Part shown: positions 42,978-63,490 of the stretch, one piece after another
Position numbering within the stretch: the stretch's first letter is position 1
How the letters are laid out: each line of letters begins with the position of its first letter
From: Alentia gelatinosa
Lineage: Eukaryota; Annelida; Polychaeta; Phyllodocida; Polynoidae
Length of the DNA stretch: 64,000 nucleotides
Assembly (NCBI GenBank): GCA_950022655.1
Contig: OX465581.1
Span: forward strand, 27,065,300 to 27,129,299
Reading direction: 5' to 3'
Notes under the pieces: model-generated
Told to the model about the DNA's origin: nothing
The model's database searches: none
What the model saw: the letters and a program-made list of their open reading frames with translations, nothing else
Program-made: the position numbers and the translations under genes

Positions 42978-44524
42978 ACCTGGGTGACCTTGGTTAGCTT
43001 AGCTTCCTGGCAGACGACAATTCTCAAAGGTAAGCGTACTGATTTGTACCGGCCAGCGCATCCTACCTTATTTGCTCACCGTTTGTGTAGTATCGTCTGC
43101 TAACACTATAGGACCTACCTTCAAAGGCAGTGGCCGTGGACAAGATATCCATGGCACCAGGGTGTATCACACAAGATGGGATAGGATCCTCTAGGGGGGC
43201 TGAATACCTATTACTTACTCATCCGGACCAAGGACGATATTGAGGGAAAGAATATGTGTCTGCTTCTTGTATTTGTGTGACGGCCAGATAGACTGTGCCT
43301 GGTGGTGGGTCTCGACATGATAGCCTTTCACCTTTTCATCAGTGTGTACGACGCCTTTCTCCTAGTAGGTGGAAAATTCAATCAAACATCAAACACTGCA
43401 CTGGCCTAAGGCATCTTACCTGCCAAACCCTCCCCCAATCCGGGCAAAGTGACTCTGCACCTAGGCGTGGTAAAAATAGAGGATGTATTTGGGTATAGTG
43501 TGGTCAAACATACCCAACAACAGGGGCTTAGGGTACTGATACTAAAGTGATCTATATATACCACCGGGTTATTGTTCATTGAAGCAGGTGTCAAGCCATG
43601 TCTAACTGTATCACTCGGAGCTCTGAACACTCTCTACCTGTTGTAATGTAGAGCAGTTGTACCTGTTTTATTGTTACAATATATCTCGATTAATGCTTGG
43701 GCACTTTAATTCACTGTGTTATTGTCATTCGTTACGAGATCGTTACAATATATATCGTGCGTATCATAAAGATATCATACTCTATTACCTTCCTTTATCA
43801 TCTCCCATTCAAGATTTCAACGTAAGCATCATTCTCGTTGCACACCAACGGCTCGGCTCCCTTGAATAAAACAGCAGACAACCCGGTACAGATGGACCCT
43901 TCAAAGTCGTCTGCTCCAAGCTGAATTCTCCCGATGGCTGCCTGCTTGGCACTTGCCCTCCTACGTTGGCGGCAACCTTCAGCCTTTCTCCGGTCTGCAC
44001 CGACTAGATGGCGAGCTATCATCATAACACTTCTTAACCAGCCCTGACCACCAGCTCGTTCGCCAACATTTCCCTGGTGTAAAGGTTTTCACCGCACACA
44101 TGTGCCCTGATCCCCGGTAGACTTCTTCCATCCGTCGAGACCGTAGTTCAATGAAAATGACCGCGCGGACAGGAGCCGGGTTGAAGGGGCGCATTGGGCA
44201 AGGTGATGGGCACTTAGGAGCTGTAGCAGTGGCAGAGATACCCTTATTACCTTTTCGTCACAATGGGTGACCGACCACACCAAGCCGTGGTTTTCAGGAG
44301 TCTTGTCTGTGAAGAATAGTGTTCACGGGCCTGTATTATTTTGCATTAAATTTTACACATATCACCAACATAAGTACTTCGTATAATCATGGTATACATG
44401 TACCCGCTTGTTGTCTCTATGTTGTCAATATCTTCTGATCGAATAATCACATGGCCATACAACCATCGAATATCCAGGAAAAAAACAGGTGTTGAACAAA
44501 AACGTGATTATTGACAATGTATCT
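42975..44524. other. No gene recognised
   Basis: Several overlapping minus-strand frames at 43800-44280 look moderately coding-like but give no domain I can name. The rest shows nothing. Confidence 0.35.
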
Positions 44525-44820
44525 GTGTTTATCTCAACCCCGTATTTTTCTCCATATGCTTAACGTTAGGAGCGCATACTCCACGGTCGTAAAGGTAGTG
44601 TACCCAATACTGAATGGCTAATTTGGTGAATTATTTCATTAATAAATGATGTTATACGGGGTGAGATAAAATCAGAAAAAGACTCGATGAAAATATTTCG
44701 GTCTTCAGTCCACCTCGTTTGACCGCCACGTAATTTACTCAGCTTCGCTTCGTGAACAACTCTGCAGTCAAGCTCTGTGGAGTACAGACCAAGTTATTTA
44801 CATCTCCTGAGGTTCCTTCT
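44525..44820 (+). mobile_element. Composite foldback element, copy 2
   Basis: It is colinear with 4209-4500: CCGTATTTTTCTCCATATGC, GGGGTGAGATAAAATCAG, and a hairpin from GTCTTCAGTCCACCTCG to GTGGAGTACAGAC with apex CTCAGCTTCGCTTCG. Substitutions are spread along the length, so the copies are old. Confidence 0.75.
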
Positions 44821-46025
44821 AAGTATGTACATTTATACATGTATATAGGTACACACAATAGTGTACATCCTAATGACAAAAATGCAGTTATATCTATCTA
44901 TGTGTTTATTCAAATGCGCAAGTAGTTATACAACCATGTACAATAGACCCAATCCATCTTCGTGATTTAATCTCATATGATAAGAAGAGATTGTCTCCCT
45001 TTTGTCCTCAGAATGGGTTCTTTGTATTAACAAGAAGCAGAAGTGAATCAATGCATGTTCCATTCAATCGGATGTCAACTAACACCTGGGAGAATGCATT
45101 GGTCGTTTTAGTCAATCGACTTTAATGGGCTGACGGAAATCACTTTCCTCAAGGAGAAGGCCTGCCTCGTTTCATCTTCTCCAGAAAACAAAGACGTTTT
45201 ATAATATCCTTTTTCAGATTCGAGTGTATCCTGAAAGCATGGAAAAATATCGGGCAAAGGGTAATTAAAGAACTGTAGAAATTATAGCTCAAACAAAAAC
45301 AACGATTAAACATCGGAACCCTTTCGAACAGACTCTGCCTCTGTTGTTCCGGGAAAAAGTTAATGCCTTGTCAGTTCAAAAATTAATATTTAAACCAGAC
45401 ACGTTTGCGCTTGTGCTGGTTTTCCTCGATTGACAAAAAGTCATCAAGGCAAAAAAAAGAAGAAAATAAGAGATGAAAATTATTGATCTGGTACGCTTCA
45501 TTGTGTGACCTGTTTTTCTAGGTTCAAAAGAAGTGCTATCACTGAGGAAATTTCAAGAGAGATGAGCAATCAATTATTAAATTCATGCAATATGAAAGTA
45601 CAAGTCATCTATTTGTATTGCCTTTATGATAGTTATACAGGTAGGTGGAACCTTTACTCTGATGTCCGCAATCGCAGTCCATGGATTGAATAAATCAGGG
45701 TAGTGTAGATACAACGAACAAATGTTGTCACCTCACAATATATATATATATTTTTTTAATGTTTTTTTGGCAACATCTGAAGTACATCAGGTCTTCCTGT
45801 TGGCAATTGCCTCTGGTAGTATAACATGTAGCTCCGCAAGAAAGAATTGGTGCATGATGGGATGTAATGTAATATGTGTGGTGAGTGAATGAATTCTCAC
45901 CAGTAACAGTAACAGTGACGACAGACACATTTAAGATAATACAGGTCTCATTCATACACCTATTTGGATTATATTTGATAGTTATTTGCCATATACATGT
46001 AATATGCAGATGTATTGAGTCTTCA
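44821..46025. other. No gene recognised
   Basis: This is AT-rich sequence with short open frames only and a brief (TA)n run near 45740. Confidence 0.4.
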
Positions 46026-46340
46026 TAGGATAGACACCCTACCTCTCGGCCAGGGGGCTGGAGTACATACTTTGTCCTTTATGGCCCAGTAGGTATAATT
46101 GATTTTTCACGTTTGTTCATGCTTTATCAGTTATTTCGGTTTTTTGTTCATGTCCCTAATTAGCCTTCTTGTTCTTCTTTGACATCTATCCTACCTCTTG
46201 GCCAGGAAAGTGCACAACAGGTTCGCTATGGCGACTTATCTATCTAAACAGTATGTTATTTACCCTGATTGCCCTAACCTCTCGGCCTAGCACACTCATG
46301 TGATGGCCTGTTTAAAACTTGTTATCTTCTCGATACTCTG
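46026..46340 (-). repeat. Threefold CCTACCTCTYGGCC motif after a LINE
   Basis: Variants of CCTACCTCTCGGCCAGG occur near 46040, 46191 and 46270. They sit just downstream of the LINE coding end (minus strand), so they probably belong to its 3' untranslated region. Confidence 0.4.
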
Positions 46341-46399
46341 TACGTCTGGATCCAGTTTATCCCACACTTTTACTCCTTTATAAATCGGCGATTTTTCGA

Positions 46400-47640
46400 A
46401 CTAAGTACCTCGATGACGATGTAGATGTAGTTTTGTCTTACGGTCCTGTCTAGTTTTATGGGTTCTGTTATCTACATTTGAAGGAATTTTAGATCTTTTG
46501 TACATTACTTTTAGCAGTTGCCTATCCCTTCTTGTTTTTAAAAGTTCAATGGCACAGATGTCATGCAGTTCGTTTATTGCACGTCGTTGCTGATTACCTC
46601 TGATAATCAGATGTAATGCTAGGATCTGTATGCGCTGGAGTTGGGCTACGTCATTAGCTAGTGCTCCATCGATCATAAAACTACAATCCTCCATTGCTGG
46701 TCTAATTGATTTCGAATTATATTTCTAGTGCCACTCCAACATTGATACATTTACGGATTTTCCCAGTTTGAATAGCCTATTATTAATTGATTTCACCATT
46801 TTATTAATATGAGCATTAAGGGTCAGATGTCTGTCTAGCCTAATCCCCCAGTAGCAATACAGAGGAGACAGTTCTTTACAAGTGCGATTTGGCTAGTTCT
46901 TGGTCAAGCAAGGTGGTATATGATACTAGATCGTCCGCGTACTCAGTACCTTGACAATTTTCGACATCCTCACATATATTGTTAACTAGGAGCAAATAGG
47001 ATGTTCATCATTGATGAATGGGCGTGCAATTATAAATGCAATTATAAATGAATAACAACTAAAAGGTTTGGGTAACATTCAGTCTATGGATAGTTTTCTG
47101 TGACCTAATGGAACCCAGTCAACCTGCTATTTCTGCAACCACCTGAGTCTAGGATCCAACAATATCAAGGTCAAGCAACAGTGGGTCAATGAGGTATTTC
47201 GGTCTCTAGTGATTGGTCATGGTCAACTGAGCATGCTTCTAAGATCCTGAGACACTGGCACCCTGCTCCTTTCACACTATCACAGTGGATAGCACGCAGA
47301 TATTGAAGGGATAGTTTTCTGGCAGTATGCTGAAAGTGTATATATGTGACCACTCTAACCTCTGGTTCTCTAGATGATGTATATAGGCGTGCAAGCACGC
47401 TCTAATAAAGCAATTAAAAAGAACAGGCCCCAAGAAGGAGCGCTGGGGGACACCGAGCGGATGGGTTTCTGTTTTAATACAGAGCCGTTTACGTAGACTC
47501 GTTGCTCCCAGTCTGAAAGGTAGTCTTTTAACCAAACTACAAGATTCGGCGGGATCAGACAGATTAGGAGCTTGTGAGGTATGGAATCGAAAGCCTTGGT
47601 TAAATCTACGTAATACGCGGCTGTAACCAACGATTGATCT
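46400..47640 (-). pseudogene. LINE reverse transcriptase interrupted by a 417-bp insertion
   Basis: On the minus strand, VDLTKAFDSIPHKLL (motif A), VVWLKDYLSDWEQRVYVNGS and GVPQRSFLGPVLFNCFI lead up to the insertion. On its far side CQGTEYADDLVSY carries an intact YADD catalytic box. Farther on, GALANDVAQLQRIQ, LHDICAIELLKTRRDRQLLK and VMYKRSKIP form the C-terminal domain of Jockey/CR1-like LINEs. Besides the insertion there are several substitutions and shifts. The 5' part, with the endonuclease, is absent. Confidence 0.85.
46986..47402 (-). mobile_element. Dispersed repeat inserted in a LINE, TAA duplication
   Basis: This is the reverse-strand copy of the repeat at 16948-17324. TAA flanks it on both sides (46983-46985 and 47403-47405). 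Taking out the insert and one TAA makes the LINE frame continuous between FNCFI and the YADD region, so the boundaries are well set. The 3-bp TWA duplication hints at a Harbinger-type mechanism, although the ends are not good inverted repeats. Confidence 0.8.
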
Positions 47641-49455
47641 CTATTTTGATACAGAGTATTGGTGAATTAATATGTGTTTTGATATTGCGTCGCACAGTGT
47701 GTGTACATTGCAAAACCTATTTGCACAACAGTAATATACCCATGGCACAGCAGAATAGTGTTAAGTGTGTGCGTATTGGTAAAGAAACGTAACACTTGGC
47801 ACGATAGCAGAACTCGATGTGCCGGTCACAATTAGAATGGGGAATAAACACAATTTGTTCCATAGGCCAAATCCAATATGGCTGTCAAGGCATTTTTCAG
47901 TAAATTGCAACTGCAATTTTGCAGATCTAAACAGTAAGATATTCATGAAATCTGCCATCAGTGTCGAGTCTTACAACCAGAAGATGCTGCTCTAACAAAC
48001 ACTATGTTTGTAAAGGAGGTTGACCGTATGAATCGCGGGGCAAGAGAACGTTGGTGAGGCAAGTCGTGCTATACTCTGCAGCATCTCTTATATCTATATA
48101 AATCTCCGTATATATATTCCACACGCACGCATACCTACGCAAACATGCTAATATATACTTGCGGGGTTTCAAACCTGATATCTTCAGAAAATTACCCAAG
48201 AAATGTTTCATTTCATGTTAATGTCTTCCCGTATTAAACGAGGATTCATTTTCAGATTTCAATGTCAGCAGTTTCCTAGCCACTTGTCATATTCTTTGAG
48301 TACGCCAAAAGACATGGTAAATTGTGGTATTCATTTATGCTAAGATTTTCTTAGACAGTATAGTTTCATCTGCGTATGGATGCAAGAATACATATATTGA
48401 TATACTTGCAACAAACAGAGATTAGACTCAGGACAAGTTTTGCGGTATTGACTGTCCTGTGCTGGTAAATATGGCCTCCCTGTAACCTAACCGATATCCT
48501 TCAAAGGGGATCAATCATGACGAACTTGTGAGTGGTTAATGAGAGGGATAAGTTCAATCGCGATAAGTGTCATGCCAACACATCGCCACACCATCTAGCA
48601 GATTCCTCGAACACCGAATCCATGTGACGTCATCAGGCTTCACCGCCAATCGTCTTCAAATGGACTCCAAAGAAAGTCGGGGAAAATCTACCTCCCACCC
48701 ACCATATAAAAACTTGATAAAAAAGAATTTCTCCCTCCAGAGAGCCTACAGGTTTTTTTCAATGTTATATTTTATGTTTATAATACTCTTTCAGCACTGA
48801 TCACATTACTACCACTAAGGTATTTCTTGTAATACCATTACATAATCACTACCCATTTAATACCACACAGGCATAAATATTATTATTACCATCAGATAAA
48901 AGATATTTACCGACCGGGTATTTTGTAATTTGATTATTGTAATAAAAAATACCAGCCAAGTATGCTAATCTCAATTGTTTAATCAAAATGAAATTATAAC
49001 ACGAGGGTATATATCATCAATGGTCAATTTGTCATTTCACTGATATGATGTTTAAGATCAAAAACAAATACCACCCTGGTATTAAACTTTTAATACTACA
49101 CGTCATATTAGAAATAGTCAGTGTAGGTATTTCAATGTAATTGAATCGTATTTTGGGTATATAAAATACTTGCCAACTCATATTGAACTCGATGTCGTAA
49201 TTATGCGATCTCCAGATGCGCACGGTTGCTAGTGATTATAGGAACTGGAGGGAAATAAGTAATGCACTTAGTTGTCCTTTTTACCGGATTGATATTGACG
49301 GTAAGGGTACTTTATTAGTCCCGTCTGGGTCCCGTCAGGATATCTCTTTCACTTCTCATGTGTCTTCCCATGGTATTATTTGATAAGATAGCGGTGATAT
49401 CGGACATAGGCAGGGTAGAGGCTATTATTAGAAAGCAAGCTCTCATTGTAAAACC
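47641..49455. other. No gene recognised
   Basis: This is AT-rich sequence with short open frames and no visible domain. Bases 48790-49200 have recurrent AATACCA-type motifs but no clear repeat unit. Confidence 0.4.
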
Positions 49456-50150
49456 TCAGAATTATTGCCAATAACCACAGGTATCTGTTCTAGGCCCAAC
49501 TTTATTTATCGCATGTGTAGACCCTATGTATAACGGGAAATCTTGTAATCATCTACAGTGCACAGGTGGTCTGGTGCTGCGCTATGGTGTACTCAGATAG
49601 GTTGATACCAAGTTAACATTCCAGCTAGCTATGAAAAAAGGTGGCAAATTGGTGCAAGAAGACGTACTCAAGATTAATTTCTAAAACTGTATGACGTGGT
49701 CCACAAGTGGTTCACCATGGAATATTGTCCTTTTGTTATTTGGTGGATGTGATCAAGAGTTATTATGGAATAAATTTGACTATCTATAAGATAGAGCTCC
49801 ACGTGTAATAACTCGGTCAAGATTTATCCATAATCAATGTTTCTGTGAAGACTGATGTCTATAAAACAATGGGGACAGTTTTTAAGAATGATATTAGCGG
49901 TCCAAAAATGATAAATTCTTGGATTTGAGAATTAGTGAAACCCATAGCGATTATAAGGTAAAATTGCTGAGTACTAATTCAGACACGCCACATCAACGTT
50001 CACCTTTGTATAGAGGACTGCAAATATTGAACAGATTGCCATAGATCTACTGCTCACAGGGCAAATAGTAAAAACAAGTTTAAAGCCATGCTCGAGCAAC
50101 TTGATAGTCCCTCTGGATGTAATTGGTATCCAATGTTTATATTATAAGTT
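49456..50150 (+). pseudogene. LINE reverse-transcriptase 3' relic
   Basis: On the plus strand, PQVSVLGPTLFIACVDPMYN near 49480 matches the GVPQGSxLGPLLF region. Farther on, a RAPRVITRSRF-like segment appears near 49795. Then SPLYRGLQILNRLP and, in another frame, ANSKNKFKAMLEQLDSPSG end the protein like other LINEs. Several shifts and stops are present, and the segment between is shorter than normal, so there are deletions. Confidence 0.65.
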
Positions 50151-53100
50151 ATATTCTTAAAGTGATTTTTATTTACTTATTGTGGTTTAATGTGTTAGTG
50201 TGACTTTTCATCTTTAATTTCATCATACTTCTTTCGTCGCTGTTGTCCTTTGAGACTGGACGTCTCTGGATCAGAGCAAGTGGTATCTTTTTCAAGAAAA
50301 GTTGAATTATTGTTTGACTTCATATCCAAATGGATGATTCTTCAAAGACACGTGAATAGGATATATAAAGGCATGAATTACAATACCCGTGTGACCTTAC
50401 CCAAATATCACCACGATAGAATTCTTGGTTTAAAATGCACACACTGCAAACGATAGAAGATGTGGCATCAAAGCGAATGATATGTAGATCTCACTGACCT
50501 GCCATCCATAACCTATTTAACCCTTCCCCTATTTTGGATATGAAGGATCCATAATATACATAATGGATACTGGGGAAATAAGTGATTTCTGGATAGAGGC
50601 CTTAGCCTATATATGATGCAGCACGGTATGGATATACTTTTTATTCATTGTCCCCTTCTCTGACAGCCATGTATAGGTGGATTGTTGTCTCTTATTTACA
50701 GCTTCCCAGCCACTGACACCTCCGTTTTAGGCCTACCTGAGGCTGTTCTAACATATATTATATTCTTGGTGATTATCTAGATGTACGACTATGTAAATGG
50801 TTATACCCTGACATTGGAAGATCTACCAACTGGTAGAAATGTTTGTGAAATAAAAAAAATAAAAAAAAATGTACACAAATATGTGCACTGATTAGACGTT
50901 TGTTCTTAGTCGATATAGGAAAGAAGAGACACTGTGAAGAATGGGCTAGACAAGTCAATCCTAAGAAGAACTTTATTATAAAAATTGAATTGGGCGGGGA
51001 AAATAAAACTCCTAAAGGCGGTGATAGGTGCCACTAGTGCGGGAGGTGGATGTCTATGTTGTGGCAGTCTGGGTAGTGCACTACGCGCTCGTCCAAGATT
51101 ATGTTGTAACTTCAGTGATGAGAGTTTTGACTAGATATTGCAATAAGGTTTGGTGTGTGTACAAGAGCTGCTAACATAAAGTAAGATGGCGATAGCCGGA
51201 AGTAAGACTTAGAACAGATCGTCAGTATAAGGAAGGTAATGATCCCGTGGGTTGCTGACATAAGCAGCAGAGGCGTATACCTCTTCAGTCGCTGTGGAGA
51301 GCAGCACCTAAGTATGAGGATAAGATCTAGTAGAGAACTAGAGAGAAAGCCGCTCCTCACTGGAGGAAAAGCTTATGCTAGGCGCTGGAGGCTTCATTCT
51401 GCATGGAGTGGAATCGCCTACTGGAGAACGATAATCGCATGAAGTAGCCTTCTCTGTGAGTAACTTACAGACTGACTTGTGAGAAACTAACTCTCAATGG
51501 AGAGAACACAGAGAGGATACAACGGACTTATTTGAACGGAACACTGGAATGGACTAACATCGTGGAAAGTGTGTAGTGATTAAGAGTGAGTCGTGAATAT
51601 TTATATTTGTACTTGGATGTTTATTAAGGACATGACGTGTACGATAAAACGATAGCCAGAAACTATATTCAAGCAATTTATGGAACAAGACTGCACAATT
51701 GACTAATCAGGTTTGAACAATCATTTCTAATGTGTGAAGATTGCTACAGACTAATAATCTGTTATACTTATTAGTGACCATTTGCTGTGAACTTACGTTA
51801 TAACATAATGTGAAAGCGAGTTGAGCACAATTGTAGTGCACCAATTTAACAACGTATCAACAGATTGCTTCTCAGGATATTGAAGTTACATAATCAGATT
51901 TCATTGTTTTGTCCTGATTACCTCGGGCCACAGGGATGTGCGGACACTGTGTTGCTGTGGCCAAGCCACTCAAGTAAAATCTATCTACATGACAGTTCTT
52001 CAATCTTCAAGATGACATGATGATAGAAATAAGAAGTTAGCTACTCCCAAGTCTAATTAACCCTAATTAAGACCCATACAACTGTGCAGTAGTGATAGGG
52101 TAGGTAGTCACCCAGTATATGTATTGTATATTGATTTTGGAAAGGTGCACTAGATAAGAGACCATCATTTCTGCACAATATCTGCAATGAACTTAATATT
52201 CATCCGATCGCAACTAGTATATATTTTAAAATGAATTCCTGTCACTTTCAGGGCCACGCGTGATGAACAAGCCATTGTATATGCATACGACATCACATCC
52301 TATCTTTGGCCATAAATAATACACCAAGGGGAGAGAGGTTATTATAGGTATGCACTGGATTCTATACGTTAGCACGTTTCCTTTTTCCTTTGATATCGCA
52401 GCTTAGAAAGAGAATTCAATGGTTCAATATTTTTCAATGATGATATATGTATTTTTCTATCGTTATCCCATTTTATGTTATAAATTTCCAGTCATGACTA
52501 AGAAAATCTCTTTCCCTGTACCTTTTTACGTGATAGAATCCAACTTGGAATAGAGCCAGCGCTATTTAGCTCGGGCATGCCCGGCTTCTAGACCCTATTC
52601 AAGATAGATTTGATTTATTCCAGCAATGCACCCACGAGGCTACCATAGTGTAATGTGGACGATCATTTGTCCTCGGATAATGTTAAATAGCCGACTGACA
52701 GGCGGGCATGTAGGGGGACATTCCGACTTACATCTCTGGATTTTCGCGTCTTAAGCTGCGATTAAGGCTTGTTCCTGATAGATTTACTCAACATCTACAT
52801 AACAGGATTACCCGAGATTTCCATTTTCATTGGGCCAGACCTGGTCAGCCTGGTCGACCCATGCCCTCTATTCATATGCATGACTACTTTGGCGGCTCAC
52901 GACAAAGCGCCTCGAGTAGGTACGAGCAGCTCGCCGCTGTTGATCTATCATGTAAGGACGCTCTTATTTTCCCGCCACTTTTTCCCGCCTTCCGATGAAC
53001 ACCCCGAGCAGACGACAATTCACAAGCACTCAGGAGTGCGTGGTGCTCGTCCCTTCAACAAGCCGGCGTGATTTTAGCACATATTTTTATCCAAGGAACC

Positions 53101-53780
53101 TGTCAGTTGCCGGCCGTGAAAGGACACAAACAACATTCAGTTTCTTTTATCACGACGATGTTCGACGCATATGGAGACCAGAGCACATGCTCAGTATCAA
53201 ATGCTCCCTAATGAATTTTTGCAAATGGCCATTACTGACTTGAATTCGTCATTCAGACACGACCACAAGCTTGGATGCCTTGCGAAACCAACACAAACGT
53301 CGAAATTTGTAACCTCCAGAACACACTTCAACTGATCCCTCCGCAATATTCTCTTTATATACGTTATTCCTTGACAATCGATACAGAAACGCATAGGCAT
53401 GGAAGGGACGCGGGAATTCTTGAAAGCACAGTAGTATGTGGGGAATTGAAATGAAAGAAAATCACACAAGTGCATCAAGTGCTAACGCTATGTAAACAGG
53501 GTGATAAAGCGAGGAATCTCTGGCAGAGATTAAATGTCAACAGGGATCAACACAGGGATGGGGGTAACCATAGGGCCTATGCTGCAGTGGCACTGGGTTT
53601 CCATTGCAGGCAATTGCCACCGCTATAAAAACCATCCATAATAGATGGTGGAGTGGTGAGTGGTGGCACGCCCCAGCACTGTTTGTCACAGTCATGCCTG
53701 GCCACCTGTGGATTTCGTCTAAGGTTTCTCGGCGTGTGATACATAGAGCCTGGTCCGCAGGTTTTCGAGAAATCATTACC
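50151..53780. other. No gene recognised
   Basis: Bases 51020-51560 are purine-rich and somewhat repeat-like. 52230-53190 is less AT-rich and could hold regulatory sequence. No open frame has a recognisable domain. Confidence 0.35.
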
Positions 53781-53803
53781 GATATATATATTATATATAT
53801 ATA

Positions 53804-53858
<55 letters not shown>
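53781..53858. repeat. (TA)n microsatellite
   Basis: This is a TA dinucleotide run of about 78 bp with a few interruptions near its left end. Confidence 0.95.
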
Positions 53859-61150
<7,292 letters not shown>

Positions 61151-61625
61151 CCCGGCGTTTACACTAGGCGATTATAGGCGACAATTTTTATATTTAGCAC
61201 TACCTGAACACCTGCTAGAAATCGCCACCAACGAGTGACGACCACAGATGGTTTGATTACATCAGATTACGTCAGATTACGCAAGTGGGCACCACCTGAC
61301 GATTATGCAGACGATTTGACGCCGATGACTATTTCAAAACTGTTTGAATTGGTAGTCTAGACAGCTTTCTTTGCTTTGAAACTTGTATTCACTTTATTTT
61401 TTACAAAGTTCTTCCAGTGAGCATCTAATGGTTCTGTAAAAGCTCAGTTTGTTAACTACCTTGACTTTTGGCCAAAAAAGTGTATTTTGTGTCGACGATT
61501 ACGATTGTTTATTTAACCCCTTTTTACCGGCAATTTCTAATGGGAAATCTATGCATTCATCTGTAGTTTAGGCAGGATTAACCTTCAAGAACCGCCGCCC
61601 ATAATCGTCTAGTGTAAACTCTGGC
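61151..61625. mobile_element. MITE, CCCGGCGTTTACAC family, copy 2 (475 bp)
   Basis: The left end is CCCGGCGTTTACACTAGGCG, continuing ATTATAGGCG. The right end reversed is GCCAGAGTTTACACTAGACG, continuing ATTATGGGCG. This gives a TIR of about 30 bp with a few mismatches. It is related to 8046-8281 and is non-coding. Confidence 0.75.
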
Positions 61626-61649
61626 TTAGGCGAACAGAGGGAAGTAATA

Positions 61650-61815
61650 CGTTTCTCATCTGTATGATGCTAAATCATCTAATGTAAACACTTGATGCGC
61701 TTTTTGAGTAGACAACTCTTGGTGACGATTTACTGTTATCATGCACCACTTTATGATTATTGGCTAGACTATCTACAGTCGTCACATTTTCAGTCGTCTA
61801 GTTTAACCACCAAGC
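61650..61815. mobile_element. Short MITE fragment of the same family
   Basis: It starts with AAATCATCTAATGTAAACAC and ends ACAGTCGTCACATTTTCAGT, then CGTCTAGTTTAACCACC, close to the right end at 8220-8281. It lies just beyond the previous copy and may be a partial tandem. Confidence 0.5.
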
Positions 61816-62269
61816 TACGTGCTGTGTAAATTGCCATTCTTTCCTTGATATTCCTCTCTGTAGATTACACCAACAGGCGAATATCAATTACTTCACACCG
61901 ATGTGACATAAATTAGGTAAATACGATCTCAAATCATTTGCAATCAGAAATTACAAACATGGCGGGGTCGTCAGTATAGTAAGAGCTTTGAATTACCTAA
62001 CTTTCAATATTTGCGATGAGATGAAATGTAAGTATCGTAAATATTACAAGCCCTGATCCCTATATACTATACCATAAGTATTGGTGGCAAGATATATAAT
62101 CTACATTGTGTAACGGCTGATTTGGGTTAATGCCTCTTGAATCTGAGAGGTAACATAGTGTATTGATCGATATATTTGTGTGTGTGCAACCAGATAAAGC
62201 CATGGATATTGTCACATCAATATTCGAGCTAAACAAAACTAGTTTTTGCTATTTGTGTATAACATCTAA

Positions 62270-63240
62270 ATTCTATAGAAAGATTGAGCTCTGACCTAAG
62301 TAAGTTTTCCAATTGGTGTAAGATAAACAATATGGAGGTTAATGTGAACAAAACCAAGGTATGTATCTTTGGTTCAAGAAGTAAGTTGAATTCTATAGAA
62401 GGAGATGTGGATATTCCAAATTTGGATATGTAGATCTTATCGATATTTAGGGCTAATAATTGAAGATACACTTGGATGGGAACGTAGTATACATGATACA
62501 TTAAAAAGGGTGAATTATAGGTTGTTCAAACTTGCCAGGAAGGAAATATATAAGTAAAGAAACTAGTCTAAGGATCTATAATAGTCTAACATCGCCTATT
62601 TTCGATTACCCGGGACATTTTATAGGGGGGGCGAAGAAAGAACTATTAGACAAACTGCAAAAGACTCAAAATAGGGGACTATGAATTTGTACGCATACTC
62701 TTATTGGGGAACTGTCTATTAATGACCTACATAGAAGTTGTAAAGTACAAAAGTTAGAAAAGAGACGGCAATACCTAAAACTATTATTTCTGAGGAAATA
62801 TGCTACGAATATTAAAAGTGTAAATGATCCGAAAACGTATGCACAATGCAAAAGAATAATTAGGTTAAAATGACCAAAGACTGCCTTTTTCAAACGGAGT
62901 CCCATTTACATAGGGATGAATGACTGGAATAAACTCCCTGTTGAAGTACAGGATGCAAAACTTGCTAGCTATAAAAAATATATAAGGTCGCAATATTTTG
63001 AGGAGTTTGTCTAGACAAAAACTTGCCAGGTTTGCCTAAATCTGACCTTGTAGTTGTCTGAAGCATGCGTTTTTGAATCATAAACCCCATCATCATTTTG
63101 TCATATCACTTTGTATATACTAAGAGTGATAGTTTCAGTTACCGACGGAAATTTGTAAACGTTTTTGATCAATGGTCAGAATAACTGCTAAAGCAGAGAC
63201 CATTGTTTGTACCCCCTTACAGTGCAATAAAAAAAAAGTT
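62270..63240 (+). pseudogene. LINE 3' half with 3' UTR
   Basis: On the plus strand, LSKFSNWCKINNMEVNVNKT and KVCIFGSRSK (RT, downstream of the catalytic box) open the segment. RYLGLIIEDTLGW is split by a shift. KRVNYRLFKLARKE, SLTSPIFDYPG, LLDKLQKTQNRGL, LEKRRQYLKLLFLRKYA and MNDWNKLPVEVQDAKLASYK then lead to a stop at 63014. This is the canonical ending of Jockey/CR1-like LINE proteins. About 200 bp of 3' untranslated sequence and an A run at 63230 follow. A few stops and shifts are present, yet it is the best-preserved LINE tail in the window. Confidence 0.85.
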
Positions 63241-63344
63241 TTAAATCGTCAGGCAGTCAGGCGGTAGTGTGTAGAATACTCATGTGACTAATTTATCTTC
63301 TGCATCTGGAGCAGAATTTATTCAATCTACTAGGTGGGGCACAT

Positions 63345-63490
63345 GCACGGAAGTGCTACAAGTTCGGGTCAACTCCCCTATGTTGCTACCTAGCACCCAG
63401 TGCTTGGGAACAAAGTTACAGGATCGAGCTTTGGCTCTCTTTGTATAGATCATTGTAAGTAGAGAAATGTATAAATGGGGAAGCGTAAAT
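63345..63490 (-). mobile_element. Fragment of the LTR-like repeat
   Basis: The reverse strand reads AGCACTGGGTGCTAGGTAGC, then AACATAGGGGAGTTG, matching 4784-4822 of the solo-LTR-like copy. Ends are not defined. Confidence 0.45.
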
